NCBI RefSeq assembly: GCF_040567655.1
Contig: NZ_JBEXAC010000002.1
Location: 3,126,906-3,190,905, forward strand
Length of the DNA stretch: 64,000 nucleotides
Direction: 5' to 3'
DNA from: Chitinophaga sp. H8
Lineage (GTDB): Bacteria > Bacteroidota > Bacteroidia > Chitinophagales > Chitinophagaceae
Shown piece by piece: positions 43,436 to 53,537 of this stretch; position 1 is the first letter of the stretch; every line of letters starts with the position of its first letter. Under the pieces are notes generated by a model that had not been told where the DNA came from, searched no databases, and was given only the letters and a program-made list of their open reading frames with translations. Made by a program: the position numbers and the translations under genes.

Positions 43436-45649
43436 TTACAGCTCCCATTTTCTGATCATATCTTTTACCTGCTTTTTGTACTCCTTAAGTGATGACCGCG
43501 TTTGCTGAATGAAACCATTATCTTCCAGTTTGCCAATAACAGCATCCATTTCGGCTTCGTTTTCATAACTCATTTTACGGAAAGGGTTATTGTAATCCTT
43601 TTCGCGCGACTGGTAGATATTCTCCGTGAGTATACCCAATGTATTTACAGATTGTTGCAGGCATTGTTTTAAATGGAGGGTAGAAAATTCCCGGGGGGAT
43701 ATTTCAAGTACATGTAACATACTTGCAATGGCATGCTGCAGTTTATCATAAAAATAGTCTTCCCCTATTTGTATATAGTTATCATGCAGTTGGTCCCAGC
43801 TATTGATTTTACCTTTTCTGATTTTGTTTTTTAATTCTTCCAGTGTATCTGCTTTCATAAGCTGACCACCTATATTGTGCCAGGCACCACGTTTGGACGA
43901 TTTAACGATGGTTTGTAATGCGGTAAGGGAATTAAGATCCTGTTGGTCTACATAGTCTATGATATTACGAATACCATAAAGTAAAATGAGGTCTTTGAAC
44001 CAGGCATAAGCTTTATGTACTTTCAACAATTGTACCCGGCGGTGGCTGTTTTCCATGTTTTCTGCAAATACCTGCAGCCGGGCTACTTCATCAGGATGCT
44101 GTGTTAGTAACTCCCGGCCTTTAAGCTGGATAGTTTGCCCGGTTAATTTATCTGTGCTTTCTTCTTTAGATACATACCATGCTTTTCCTACTGCTGTTTC
44201 CATAAGCGTAAGCGAAGCAATCATCTCTTCTACGGAGTCGGGTGCGAGATAATCATACTCTATTGTTTGTATTTTATCGGTACGCTTATCGCGGTCTACA
44301 TACTTCCAGGAGTTGCGGGCCAATGCATACATGTTGTGCATAAACCAATAGCCTGGCATGATTTTCAGACAGTTGGTATGTTCATCATTGAGGATAAGGC
44401 TGAAAGGAATGGGAATATTCATTTCAGACATATAGTTGCCTTTAGAGATAATGGTAAAAGAGGCAAACTTTGAATTATGCTTGAGGCTTACACAAAGACC
44501 CGGCCAGAACCCTCGTCCGGCAATGATTTCTCCATCAGCACCCCGGGAATTATGGTTGGAGCCTATCGTAGCTCCTGCGGCCATATTGCTTTGTCCCATC
44601 ACCAGTGCTGCACATAAAAAGGAGTTGTTATGATGTTGTTCATGCGCAGGAAAAATAAGAGAGTTTAACACCTCACAGCAGGAAATGGTTGCATTATTGC
44701 CCAGATAAGAGTTAATGAGACGGGCGCCATATTTTAACTGGGAGTGGGAGGCCATTACAAAACGAACGGCTTTAACACCATAGAATACCCGGCAGCCATA
44801 ACCCATAATTCCATTTACAAGTTCACAGCCTTCACCGATCTGGGAAGCAGCGCCTGCCATACTGTTAATAGTAAGGTTTTTGAGCTTGTTGGCGCCTTTT
44901 AAATAGGCATCCGTACCGATGGTAACATCTTTGATGATTTTACAGTTTTTTATGACTGTACGGTCACCTACCATGCCATAATACCCACGCTTTTTATCAA
45001 ACTGTTTCTCGGTAAATAATTTAAACTTTTGTTGCAGGGCAGCATCATCACGATAACGTGTCCAGAGATAGGCATCACCCGGCAGCATACCGTCAAAGGG
45101 CATTACACTGCGTCCACCATTTTCATTGCACAATTCCATCCAGATCCGTACATTTTCCGGCTCCCCATCTTTGACAATGCCATTACCAAATTTGGCGTAG
45201 TCAGTAGTAGCCATTTCATTAACATTGGCTACGATTACTTCATTGCCCAGTATATAATGAGAAAGAAAATTTACGTTATAGACCACTACATTATCGCCAA
45301 AGTCGCAGGCGCATATGGTACTGTTATACAAGCCTACAGGCAGGCGTAAATTATGAAATTCCAGGTAGTACGGCTCCAGTTTACCTATCCGCACCATTCC
45401 AAAAAAATGGCAGTGCTGTACCAGCTGCGGGTCAAATTCATTGGCAACGAAAATACTGTTCCAGTCGTCGGAGGTATTATCATTTCTTACCAGTGCCTCA
45501 ATTTCATAAGCGGTCAATTTACGATATACGCCATGTTTCCCCCATTGTTGCTCACGAAGATAATATTCATCTTTTCCTTTGGGTAAATGCGGGGTTTCTA
45601 CAAAATTATAACCCAAGGCTGTAAGCGGTTTTTTCTGTATGTTATTCAT
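43436..45649 (-). CDS. DUF4954 family protein with hexapeptide-type helix
   Basis: The 737-residue protein matches what I know of DUF4954, a Bacteroidota family of unknown function. The middle (about 95-400) is made of turns typical of left-handed beta-helix acyltransferases or sugar-1-phosphate uridylyltransferases (VIKNCKIIKDVTIGTDAYLKG, GEGCELVNGIMGYGCRVFYG). The C-terminal part is helical and charged. There is no signal peptide. It lies upstream of nothing obvious on this strand; glmS is encoded just before it, and a nucleotide-sugar role would fit, but this is only an inference. Confidence 0.8.
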   Translation of the reverse strand: MNNIQKKPLTALGYNFVETPHLPKGKDEYYLREQQWGKHGVYRKLTAYEIEALVRNDNTSDDWNSIFVANEFDPQLVQHCHFFGMVRIGKLEPYYLEFHNLRLPVGLYNSTICACDFGDNVVVYNVNFLSHYILGNEVIVANVNEMATTDYAKFGNGIVKDGEPENVRIWMELCNENGGRSVMPFDGMLPGDAYLWTRYRDDAALQQKFKLFTEKQFDKKRGYYGMVGDRTVIKNCKIIKDVTIGTDAYLKGANKLKNLTINSMAGAASQIGEGCELVNGIMGYGCRVFYGVKAVRFVMASHSQLKYGARLINSYLGNNATISCCEVLNSLIFPAHEQHHNNSFLCAALVMGQSNMAAGATIGSNHNSRGADGEIIAGRGFWPGLCVSLKHNSKFASFTIISKGNYMSEMNIPIPFSLILNDEHTNCLKIMPGYWFMHNMYALARNSWKYVDRDKRTDKIQTIEYDYLAPDSVEEMIASLTLMETAVGKAWYVSKEESTDKLTGQTIQLKGRELLTQHPDEVARLQVFAENMENSHRRVQLLKVHKAYAWFKDLILLYGIRNIIDYVDQQDLNSLTALQTIVKSSKRGAWHNIGGQLMKADTLEELKNKIRKGKINSWDQLHDNYIQIGEDYFYDKLQHAIASMLHVLEISPREFSTLHLKQCLQQSVNTLGILTENIYQSREKDYNNPFRKMSYENEAEMDAVIGKLEDNGFIQQTRSSLKEYKKQVKDMIRKWEL

Positions 45650-45680
45650 GGATATAATGTTGTAACGGTTATAACCGGCA

Positions 45681-45769
45681 ACAGGTAGTTACATTGCTGC
45701 AAACTACCTGTCACCAGTTGCTTTTACGTGAATATTCCTGAAGTATTTGCTGATCCCCCGGAGGGATCA
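45681..45769. other. Two short hairpins between glmS and the DUF4954 gene
   Basis: ACAGGTAGTT (45681-45690) pairs with 45702-45711, and TGATCCC (45751-45757) pairs with 45763-45769 around CCGGA. Neither is followed by a T-run on the minus strand, so a termination role for glmS is uncertain. Confidence 0.4.
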
Positions 45770-45781
45770 TTGATGATAATG

Positions 45782-47617
45782 TTATTCTACGGTTACTGAT
45801 TTCGCCAGATTCCTTGGCTTGTCTACATCCAGCCCTTTGAGTACGCCAATATGATAAGCAAGCAGCTGCAACGGGATAACAGATATCATAGGGGCTACCA
45901 GCTCATCTGCTTCAGGCACTACAATGATATCATCTGCCATTCCCGGAATAATAGTGTCCCCTTCTGTAATGACAGCAATTACTTTACCTTTACGGGCTTT
46001 TATTTCCTGTATGTTAGAAACTACCTTTTCATAATAACTATCCTTAGTAGCTACAAATACTACCGGCAGGTTTTCATCTACCAGGGCAATCGGACCGTGT
46101 TTCATTTCAGCAGCAGGGTAGCCTTCCGCATGTATGTAAGATATTTCCTTCAGTTTTAATGCCCCTTCCAGTGCTACCGGGAAATTATATCCGCGGCCCA
46201 GGTAGAGGAAATCGCGGGCATCTTTATATTTGGCCGCAATGTTTTTTACCTGCTCATTCAGTTCCAGTGTGGTTGCCACTTTTTCCGGAACATTTTCCAA
46301 CTCATCCAGTAAGTGTTGGAAGCGCTGTGGGGTAATAGCTCCTTTTTCTTTGGCTACCATTAAGCCTACCAGACAAAGTACGGCAAGCTGGGCGGTAAAT
46401 GCTTTGGTGCTGGCTACGCCAATTTCAGGGCCTGCATGTGTATATGCACCGGCATGGGAGGCGCGGGCAATGGAAGAGCCTACTACATTACAGATACCAA
46501 GAATAATAGCTCCTTTTTCCTTGGCGCTTTCAATAGCTACCAGGGTGTCCGCTGTTTCGCCTGACTGTGATACTGCAATGATCACATCGCCGGGGCCCAC
46601 TACAGGATTACGGTATCTGAACTCAGAAGCGTATTCTACTTCTACCGGAATGCGGCATAATTCTTCAATCATGTATTCTGCCACCAGGCCTGCATGCCAG
46701 GAGGTACCACATGCCACAATAATAATGCGGTTAGCATTTTTAAGCATATCGGCATATTCGCGGATACCACCCATAGTAAGTGTTCCTTTTTTGGCATCCA
46801 GCCTGCCGCGCAAACTATCAAAAATGGTTTGTGGCTGTTCAAATATTTCCTTGATCATGAAATGATCATAGCCACCTTTTTCGATAGCGGCAAGTTCTAT
46901 ATCCAGTTTCTGAATATAGGGTGTCTGTATTTCGTTGGAAATATTTTTGAGGATCAGTTCATCTTCCCTTAAAATGGCAATTTCGTAGTCGTTTACATAA
47001 ACTACTTCTTTGGTGTATTCTACAATAGGGGAAGCATCAGAAGCTAAAAAATGTTCTCCCTTACCAACACCAATTACCAGCGGGCTTCCTTTCCGGGCGG
47101 CGATGAGTGTACCAGGATTATCCTGATCCACGATCAGGATTACATAGGCACCTACTACTCTTTTCAGTGCGATACGTAATGCTTCTTCTAAAGAACACTG
47201 ATTACTTTTTTTGATTTCTTCAATGAAATGCATCAGCACTTCCGTATCCGTATCACTTTTAAAAACATGCCCAAGGTTTTGCAATTCTTTTTTGAGGTGA
47301 GCATAGTTTTCAATGATACCGTTATGCACCATGGCGAGTTTACCATCACCGGAAATATGAGGATGGGCATTGGCATCACTGGGTTCGCCATGGGTAGCCC
47401 AGCGGGTATGACCGATGGCAATATGGCTATGCATATCCTTGCCAACAAGTTCTTCTTCCAGTAAGGCTACTTTTCCTTTTTTCTTGTATACCTGTAATCC
47501 GTTGTTGATAATGGCAACACCAGCGCTGTCATAACCGCGGTATTCCAGTCTTTTGAGGCCTTTTAGTACGATGGGGTAAGCTTCCCGTTGTCCTATGTAA
47601 GCTACGATTCCACACAT
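45782..47617 (-). CDS. glmS: Glutamine-fructose-6-phosphate aminotransferase (isomerising)
   Basis: The 611-residue protein has an N-terminal class II glutamine amidotransferase domain with Cys2 exposed after Met1 removal (MCGIVAYIG). Two SIS domains follow (VACGTSWHAG; AVSQSGETADT), and the invariant DKPRNLAKSVTVE ends the protein. It makes glucosamine-6-phosphate for cell-wall and lipopolysaccharide synthesis. No glmS ribozyme is evident in the 150 bases upstream. Confidence 0.98.
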   Translation of the reverse strand: MCGIVAYIGQREAYPIVLKGLKRLEYRGYDSAGVAIINNGLQVYKKKGKVALLEEELVGKDMHSHIAIGHTRWATHGEPSDANAHPHISGDGKLAMVHNGIIENYAHLKKELQNLGHVFKSDTDTEVLMHFIEEIKKSNQCSLEEALRIALKRVVGAYVILIVDQDNPGTLIAARKGSPLVIGVGKGEHFLASDASPIVEYTKEVVYVNDYEIAILREDELILKNISNEIQTPYIQKLDIELAAIEKGGYDHFMIKEIFEQPQTIFDSLRGRLDAKKGTLTMGGIREYADMLKNANRIIIVACGTSWHAGLVAEYMIEELCRIPVEVEYASEFRYRNPVVGPGDVIIAVSQSGETADTLVAIESAKEKGAIILGICNVVGSSIARASHAGAYTHAGPEIGVASTKAFTAQLAVLCLVGLMVAKEKGAITPQRFQHLLDELENVPEKVATTLELNEQVKNIAAKYKDARDFLYLGRGYNFPVALEGALKLKEISYIHAEGYPAAEMKHGPIALVDENLPVVFVATKDSYYEKVVSNIQEIKARKGKVIAVITEGDTIIPGMADDIIVVPEADELVAPMISVIPLQLLAYHIGVLKGLDVDKPRNLAKSVTVE

Positions 47618-47766
47618 ATGGTTAAAATATTATTTGATGAGGTTTATCCTTGCAATATGCTATTTTTTTGTCAAAATACTATTGGTAATGGAGAAGAAAG
47701 GATAAAGATAACCGTATGATCACCATTAGATTACGCGTGAGCAGGCGTTTTACGGGTATTGTTATT

Positions 47767-50142
47767 TTATTTTAAAAGTGTTTCGTCAAAGAGTTTTTTT
47801 ATACGTTTATATTCATCGGTCCAGCTGCTTGGTGTGGTAAAACCATGATCTTCTACAGGAAATACTGCCAGTTCCCAATTATTTTTTCCCAGCTCAATCA
47901 ACCTTTGGGTGAGCCTGACAATATCTTCAAAATGTACATTGGTATCCACCATTCCATGACACATCAGTAACCTGTTTTTTAATCCATTGGCATAATAGAT
48001 AGGAGAGGAGCGGCGGTAGGCGATACTATCAGTGTAGGGTTCGTTCAGAATATTGCTGGTATAACCATGGTTATAGTGGGCCCAGTCAGTAACAGACCGG
48101 AGTGCTGCGCCGGCTGCAAACACATCTGGTGTGGTAAATAGTGCCATCAGCGTGATAAATCCGCCATAACTTCCTCCGTAGATACCTATACGTTTGGGAT
48201 CAATCCCCATCTTGTCAGCCAGGTACCTGGCACCATCTACCTGATCATCGAGGTCTTTACCGCCCATGTGCCGGTAGATGCCGGTGCGCCAGTTGCGGCC
48301 ATAGCCGGCACTGCCCCGGTAATCCATATCCAGTACGGTATATCCCTGATCAGTAAGCATATTGTGAAACATATATTCTCTGAAATAACTACTCCACCAC
48401 CTGTGCGCATTCTGCAGATAACCGGCTCCATGTACAAATATGACTGCCGCACCATTCTTCTTGCCAGGTGCAGGCGTAAACAAGCGGGCATATACAGGAG
48501 CATTATCGCGGGCGGTAACTTTAATTATTTCCGGTACCCGCCAGGCATAGGTATTGAATGCTGCGGACATGGCCTGGTGCGTGACTTGTATCGCTTTGGC
48601 ACCTGGCTCATTTCGTTGCAGGTACAATTCCCATGGTTTATTGGAAAAAGAATAACGGAAGGCAATCCACTTTTCGTCAGGGGAAATACTGGTTTCATGC
48701 GCCCCGGACATTTGGGTAAGCCGTTGTGGAGCACCTCCGTTAACCGCCAGCCGGTATAGTTGCTTTTCGCCGGGATCTACTTCATTGGTAATGATGTAGA
48801 AAAACTTTTTATCTGCCGATAACTGGGCTTCCTGTACCTCATAATTGCCGGTAGTTAATGCTGTTTTTTGTCCCGAATTAACGACCATTTTATACAAATG
48901 AGAATAACCACTGGTTTCAGATTGAAACCAGCAGGTGGTTTCATTTATCCAGCCCAGATTAGCACCGCCAAAGCTCCAGCCTATGCCTGGTCCTGCTATC
49001 CAGGCTTCATCCCGCTGACGGTCCAATAGCTGAAGATTACCATTGGTGGCGTCCAGCAGCATTAACCAACGGTCTTTGTTATCCTGGGAACGGATATCTA
49101 CCATCGCACGACTGCCTTCTGGCGACCAATACGGTCCGTTAATAATAACTTCCCTGTCGGCCACTTTCTTAACAGCGGTATCTTTTGAGGGATAGTCTTT
49201 TACATAATCAGGTACATCTTTAATGCCGGGAATGGCAGCTGTTTTGATAGCCAATACAGTATCCTGCTGCCGGTCATAAATGAAACTCTCAAAAGTTCCC
49301 TGCGGTGCGCCTACTTTTTCCCTGGAGGGGATGTCGGTTGTAAAGCCGCTTTTAGTGACATAATCAGGTACAATAGTATTGCGGGCATTAGCAGGTGCTT
49401 TAAACAAAGTGTAAGTAACAAACCTGCCGTCCGGACTTATTGTTACATTCTGCAGGCGCTTGTCTTGTAAGTATAGCGCGCGCAATGGTATAGGGGCGTA
49501 TGTTTTGTTGAAAGCTTTGGCAGCATCTGATTTTTCCTGCCTGTCTTTCACAATTTGCAGTAACTCAGGTTGTTGCGCCTGTAACCATTTTTCCTGCTGG
49601 TTTAATACGGGTGGATTTTCATCTGGTTTATTACCTTTTTGAAAATTGGTCAGCTGGGTAGTCGTGCCATTTATTTTATCCCACAGGAAAAGATCATTAT
49701 GCAGTTGATAAACAATCTGTTGATCTCCTTTCAGAAATAATGGATTGCTTTCCTGCGAGGTAGTTTGTGTAATGCGGATTGTTTTATCAGTGCTGATATT
49801 CAAAAGGTAAATATCTCCGTTGAGGCTGTAGGTAAGGAACGTTTTATTATTATTGTAAGTACCTTCGGCTTTGGCTTTGATGAAGGCTCTTGTTGATGCC
49901 GCTGTTTTATGAGGGAGTATTGTTTTAGTACTTGCAGCATATAATGAATCTGTGGGTGCTTTTTCGGGATTCCAGTCAAAATAAATGGTTTGGTTATCAG
50001 TTCCCCAAAATACATGATCCGGCGAAGTGCCTATCCATTTGGGATCCTGCATGATTTTCTCTACGGTAAGCGGGGTTATTTGTTGGGCAGCAACAGGGAC
50101 GTATACAAATAAAATAATGATAAGAGGTAACCACTTTTTCAT
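47767..50142 (-). CDS. Exported S9-family serine peptidase (DPP-IV/prolyl oligopeptidase-like)
   Basis: The 791-residue protein has a signal peptide (about 1-19, ending VAA-Q), a DPP-IV-like beta-propeller and a C-terminal alpha/beta hydrolase domain. The catalytic triad is Ser658 (GGSYGGF), Asp733 (MVDTNVH) and His766 (EDHGF). It should act in the periplasm and remove dipeptides after Pro or Ala or digest short peptides. It is divergent from the phosphatase gene, which starts 40 bases away. Confidence 0.93.
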   Translation of the reverse strand: MKKWLPLIIILFVYVPVAAQQITPLTVEKIMQDPKWIGTSPDHVFWGTDNQTIYFDWNPEKAPTDSLYAASTKTILPHKTAASTRAFIKAKAEGTYNNNKTFLTYSLNGDIYLLNISTDKTIRITQTTSQESNPLFLKGDQQIVYQLHNDLFLWDKINGTTTQLTNFQKGNKPDENPPVLNQQEKWLQAQQPELLQIVKDRQEKSDAAKAFNKTYAPIPLRALYLQDKRLQNVTISPDGRFVTYTLFKAPANARNTIVPDYVTKSGFTTDIPSREKVGAPQGTFESFIYDRQQDTVLAIKTAAIPGIKDVPDYVKDYPSKDTAVKKVADREVIINGPYWSPEGSRAMVDIRSQDNKDRWLMLLDATNGNLQLLDRQRDEAWIAGPGIGWSFGGANLGWINETTCWFQSETSGYSHLYKMVVNSGQKTALTTGNYEVQEAQLSADKKFFYIITNEVDPGEKQLYRLAVNGGAPQRLTQMSGAHETSISPDEKWIAFRYSFSNKPWELYLQRNEPGAKAIQVTHQAMSAAFNTYAWRVPEIIKVTARDNAPVYARLFTPAPGKKNGAAVIFVHGAGYLQNAHRWWSSYFREYMFHNMLTDQGYTVLDMDYRGSAGYGRNWRTGIYRHMGGKDLDDQVDGARYLADKMGIDPKRIGIYGGSYGGFITLMALFTTPDVFAAGAALRSVTDWAHYNHGYTSNILNEPYTDSIAYRRSSPIYYANGLKNRLLMCHGMVDTNVHFEDIVRLTQRLIELGKNNWELAVFPVEDHGFTTPSSWTDEYKRIKKLFDETLLK

Positions 50143-50181
50143 GGCAGTGCTTTATTTTGTTGTAGATTAAATGTAGCTAAA

Positions 50182-50730
50182 ATGACCAGATATTTTGTTT
50201 TGCTGCTGCTTTTTGTGGCTTGCCAGCCCAAATCGCCGGCGCATCAGTCCATACCGGTCACAGAAGACAGCACTTTTCTTACAGGCACCTTTTTTGTGGT
50301 CAGACATGCAGAAACTGAGTCCGGAAAAAATCCTGCTTTATCCTTGCAGGGGCAGCAAAGGGCAGGGGCATTGTACCACTTACTCAAAGATTCAGGGATC
50401 GCTAAGATATATACCACCACTTATGAAAGGAGTATTCAAACTGCCGATTCCATGCGATTACAGCTACACCTGGATACCGTGTTCTATGCTGCGGATACTA
50501 CCGGAGAATCACTGATTTATGAAATCTCCAGGCATGGCGACTGGGGAAAGCGCTTGCTGGTAATTGGGCATAGTAATACTCTCCTGCCTATTATACATAC
50601 CCTGAAAGCCAACCCTTTGGTAGATTCTATCGGAAGGGCCGATTTTAGTAACCTGTTCATCGTTCATAAATACCGGGATAATTCCCTCCTTGAGCATAAA
50701 CATTACGAAGGATATAACGGAAAAAGATAA
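50182..50730 (+). CDS. Histidine-phosphatase (phosphoglycerate mutase-like) lipoprotein
   Basis: The 182-residue protein has a very short lipoprotein signal (LLLLFVAC, Cys14). The histidine phosphatase core has the RHA motif VVRHAETES and a second histidine in VIGHSNT. The length fits SixA or PGM-like single-domain enzymes, but export as a lipoprotein is unusual for SixA and points to a periplasmic phosphomonoesterase. No partner gene is adjacent on this strand. Confidence 0.87.
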   Translation: MTRYFVLLLLFVACQPKSPAHQSIPVTEDSTFLTGTFFVVRHAETESGKNPALSLQGQQRAGALYHLLKDSGIAKIYTTTYERSIQTADSMRLQLHLDTVFYAADTTGESLIYEISRHGDWGKRLLVIGHSNTLLPIIHTLKANPLVDSIGRADFSNLFIVHKYRDNSLLEHKHYEGYNGKR

Positions 50731-50848
50731 ACTATATACGGATTTGCATGCTATACCGGCACATATACATTACTTTGTATTGGTGAGCAATGATCGTTTA
50801 TCATTGTATAGATAAGCAGGATTGCCTATTAACAAATAAAGTAAAATA

Positions 50849-52078
50849 ATGTACCGGTATTGGTTTTTATTGCTTTTTTTACCACTCACAGGTTTAGCCC
50901 AGAAAAATATGTTGTATTTAAATAAGAACAATGAAATCACTGCAGCTAAGAGTGATTATGTATGTCAGAAAAATGAACAACTGTCTAAAGGATATAGCAA
51001 TTGCTATGATTGTTTTGACAATACGCAACAGCTGGTAAAACAGCTCAATACCCAATTGTATATTACAAATGCAGTTATGGAAAATGACAACAAACCATTT
51101 GTGGGTCATTTGGGAGAGCAAGGTGTTTTTTTATTGGGAGTATATAAAAATGGAAAACCCTACAATGGCTTTTTTAAGCATAAGACGAAGTCGGGTGAAT
51201 GGCTGATATACGATTTTTATAAAGATGGACAACGAACATCTCAGGTGTTGAATGATCTTTACATGACGATGAAAGCGGAGAAAGATGATCAGATTACTGC
51301 CACTACCCTGAATGTTAAAAATACGTTTGCCGATGGCGTATTGGAAAATGGATTGGCTATCATTCCTGCAAGTGTACAGGGTGGGGTAGCGGAAATTGTG
51401 CAGTATGTCAGGAATAAAAAAACTACCGTTTACACCATCGGCCTTTTTGCCATGCATTATGGGGAGTTTATTAATGTCAGCCATATTGAGAATGGGTACA
51501 AGATAGCGAGTTTTGGAAAGAACAGCGTAAGCATTACTTATCACCCTAATGGCAGGAAGATAGAAAGTTTTGATCGCAATGGCCGGTTGAAAAATACGGT
51601 GAATTTTTCTCATCATCCATTCGCCCAACAGGAGGGAGTAGATAAGCAACGGTCTTTTTCTTATTTCAGGAAAAACCATCAGTTGTATATAGAGCAGGCA
51701 ACAGATGCGGCGCAGTTAATGGCTTTTCATGAATTGGCAGAAGATAATGATGGCAGCAGCGTTGTATCCCGGATGGCACTAAGCTTTTTGCGCAATACGC
51801 CCTCTCTGGAGGTAGAGGACCTGCAGTATTTTGTTGCAAACATGTATTTTAAGGATGACGATTTTCTGGGTACCTGTGAATCCTGGGATGGGAAAATTTA
51901 TGGGATGATGTATCAGAAGGGGGCCAAAGAAGGAACTTATACACTTACCATGTATGAGGAAGGAAAAGTAGTAACGAAGCCGGAATTAGTAATAGTAGAT
52001 CAAACGGTAGATGAAATAGCAGCGGCTTTTAAATTGATCCGGCAAAAACAAGCGATGACAGAAGAAGACGGGGAATAA
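50849..52078 (+). CDS. Unrecognised exported protein with MORN-variant-like repeats
   Basis: The 409-residue protein has a signal peptide (about 1-17, ending GLAQ). Several short segments resemble the MORN_2 variant repeats common in exported Bacteroidota proteins (LGVYKNGKPYNGFFKHK; ITYHPNGRKIESFDRNGRLK; YGMMYQKGAKEGTYTLTMYE). No catalytic motif is visible. A 7-bp hairpin (50788-50806) lies in the upstream leader. It is convergent with mgtE. Confidence 0.65.
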   Translation: MYRYWFLLLFLPLTGLAQKNMLYLNKNNEITAAKSDYVCQKNEQLSKGYSNCYDCFDNTQQLVKQLNTQLYITNAVMENDNKPFVGHLGEQGVFLLGVYKNGKPYNGFFKHKTKSGEWLIYDFYKDGQRTSQVLNDLYMTMKAEKDDQITATTLNVKNTFADGVLENGLAIIPASVQGGVAEIVQYVRNKKTTVYTIGLFAMHYGEFINVSHIENGYKIASFGKNSVSITYHPNGRKIESFDRNGRLKNTVNFSHHPFAQQEGVDKQRSFSYFRKNHQLYIEQATDAAQLMAFHELAEDNDGSSVVSRMALSFLRNTPSLEVEDLQYFVANMYFKDDDFLGTCESWDGKIYGMMYQKGAKEGTYTLTMYEEGKVVTKPELVIVDQTVDEIAAAFKLIRQKQAMTEEDGE

Positions 52079-52090
52079 TGCTCCGTCTTC
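52064..52090. terminator. Hairpin at the convergent ends of 50849-52078 and mgtE
   Basis: The arms 52064-52073 and 52081-52090 pair over 10 positions with one G-T. It overlaps the stop codon of the plus-strand gene and lies just past the mgtE stop. There is no clear T-run on either side. Confidence 0.5.
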
Positions 52091-52098
52091 CGGGTATC

Positions 52099-53478
52099 TT
52101 AAAGTAGTATGCCTCTCATAAAGGCAAATGCTACGGAGAAATAAATCAGTAGTCCGGTTACGTCCACCAAGGTGGCCACAAATGGAGCAGAAGAGGTAGC
52201 AGGGTCAGCCCCAAGTTTTTTCAGTATCAATGGCAGCATGGAGCCGGAAAGGGTACCCCAAAGTACTACCCCAACCAGTGATACCCCAACGGTTGCTCCG
52301 ATTAAAGGAGCATGCGGGCCATAAGTCGTAGGTTTGATGGCATTCCAGAGCATAATTCGGGTAAATCCGATAATGCCCAGGATGCTGCCTAATAACAGGC
52401 CGGAAGATATTTCTCTGCGCATCACCCGCCACCAGTCACTCAACGTGATTTCTCCCAGTGCCATTGCCTGGATAATAAGTGTGGAAGCCTGTGAACCACT
52501 GTTTCCTCCGCTGGAAATAATAAGGGGTACGAATAGTGCCAGTACTACTGCTTTAGCAATTTCATCTTCAAAAAATGCCATGGCCGTAGCAGTGAGCATT
52601 TCACCGATGAAAAGCACTACCAGCCACCCGGCTCTCTTTTTAACCAGCTTCAGTAAGGGCATGTCGAGGTAAGGCTCATCCAATGCCTCGGTACCACCAA
52701 TCTTTTGAATATCTTCTGTATGTTCCTCGTTGGCAATCCAGAGCATATCATCAATGGTAACAATCCCTAACAGGATGCCCTGATCATCCACTACCGGAAG
52801 GGCCACCCGGTTTTCCATCCGGAATACCTGGATCGCTTCTTCCTGATCATCATTGGCGTGAAGGGTAACAAAACGGTCATCCATTAGGGTATGTACTACT
52901 GTATCCGGTGATACCAGTAAAAACTCTCTGATCCGGAAATCATCCAGTAAGCGGCCTTTGTCATCAATTACATAAATTACATCAATGGTTTCACTGTCTT
53001 TCCCATATTCCCGGATATAGTTTAATACCTGCCCTACTGTCCATTCTTCCCTGACTGCAATGTAGTCGGGGGTCATGATACGGCCTACGCTGTTTTCACG
53101 ATAGCCCAGGAGTGACAAGGTGATTTTTCTTTCTTCAGGATCCAGTAGTTTAATGAGTTCTTTTACAGCCTCACTGGGTAATTCTTCGAGGAAGGCGGTA
53201 CGGTCATCCGCAGGCAGCTCATTCATGAGTTCCGCAATTTTAGCTGCAGACAATGACCGGATCACATCTTCCTGCTGGGGAAATTCCAGGATACGGAAAG
53301 CCGCAGCAGCACGGCCGATGGACAGATGATTGATAATCGCTCCCGCATCTTCCGGCAGTTCATGAATTAATTCAGCAATATCTGTAATAAGCTGGTCATC
53401 CAGGTATACACTTAATTCACGGAAATTGCTTTCATCCGCTAATGTCCTGAACTTTTCCAGTAGTGCTTCGTTTTCCAT
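52099..53478 (-). CDS. mgtE: Magnesium transporter, MgtE family
   Basis: I start at 53478 (MENEALLEKFRTL), giving 459 residues, the family length; the frame is open to 53577 but that extension overlaps the bestrophin gene. An N-terminal helical MgtE_N domain is followed by paired CBS domains (about 140-260) that sense Mg2+. Five membrane helices follow, with the pore signature SSGGNSGSQAST. It carries Mg2+ across the inner membrane. Confidence 0.95.
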   Translation of the reverse strand: MENEALLEKFRTLADESNFRELSVYLDDQLITDIAELIHELPEDAGAIINHLSIGRAAAAFRILEFPQQEDVIRSLSAAKIAELMNELPADDRTAFLEELPSEAVKELIKLLDPEERKITLSLLGYRENSVGRIMTPDYIAVREEWTVGQVLNYIREYGKDSETIDVIYVIDDKGRLLDDFRIREFLLVSPDTVVHTLMDDRFVTLHANDDQEEAIQVFRMENRVALPVVDDQGILLGIVTIDDMLWIANEEHTEDIQKIGGTEALDEPYLDMPLLKLVKKRAGWLVVLFIGEMLTATAMAFFEDEIAKAVVLALFVPLIISSGGNSGSQASTLIIQAMALGEITLSDWWRVMRREISSGLLLGSILGIIGFTRIMLWNAIKPTTYGPHAPLIGATVGVSLVGVVLWGTLSGSMLPLILKKLGADPATSSAPFVATLVDVTGLLIYFSVAFAFMRGILL

Positions 53479-53537
53479 ATTCCTTTGACTCTGTGAACGA
53501 AAGTAAACAATAATAAAGATGCTGCCAGAGCAATACC

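Noticed and set aside
46230..46865. Open frame of 211 codons on the plus strand
   Set aside because: It is antisense to the SIS domains of glmS, with no motif of its own.
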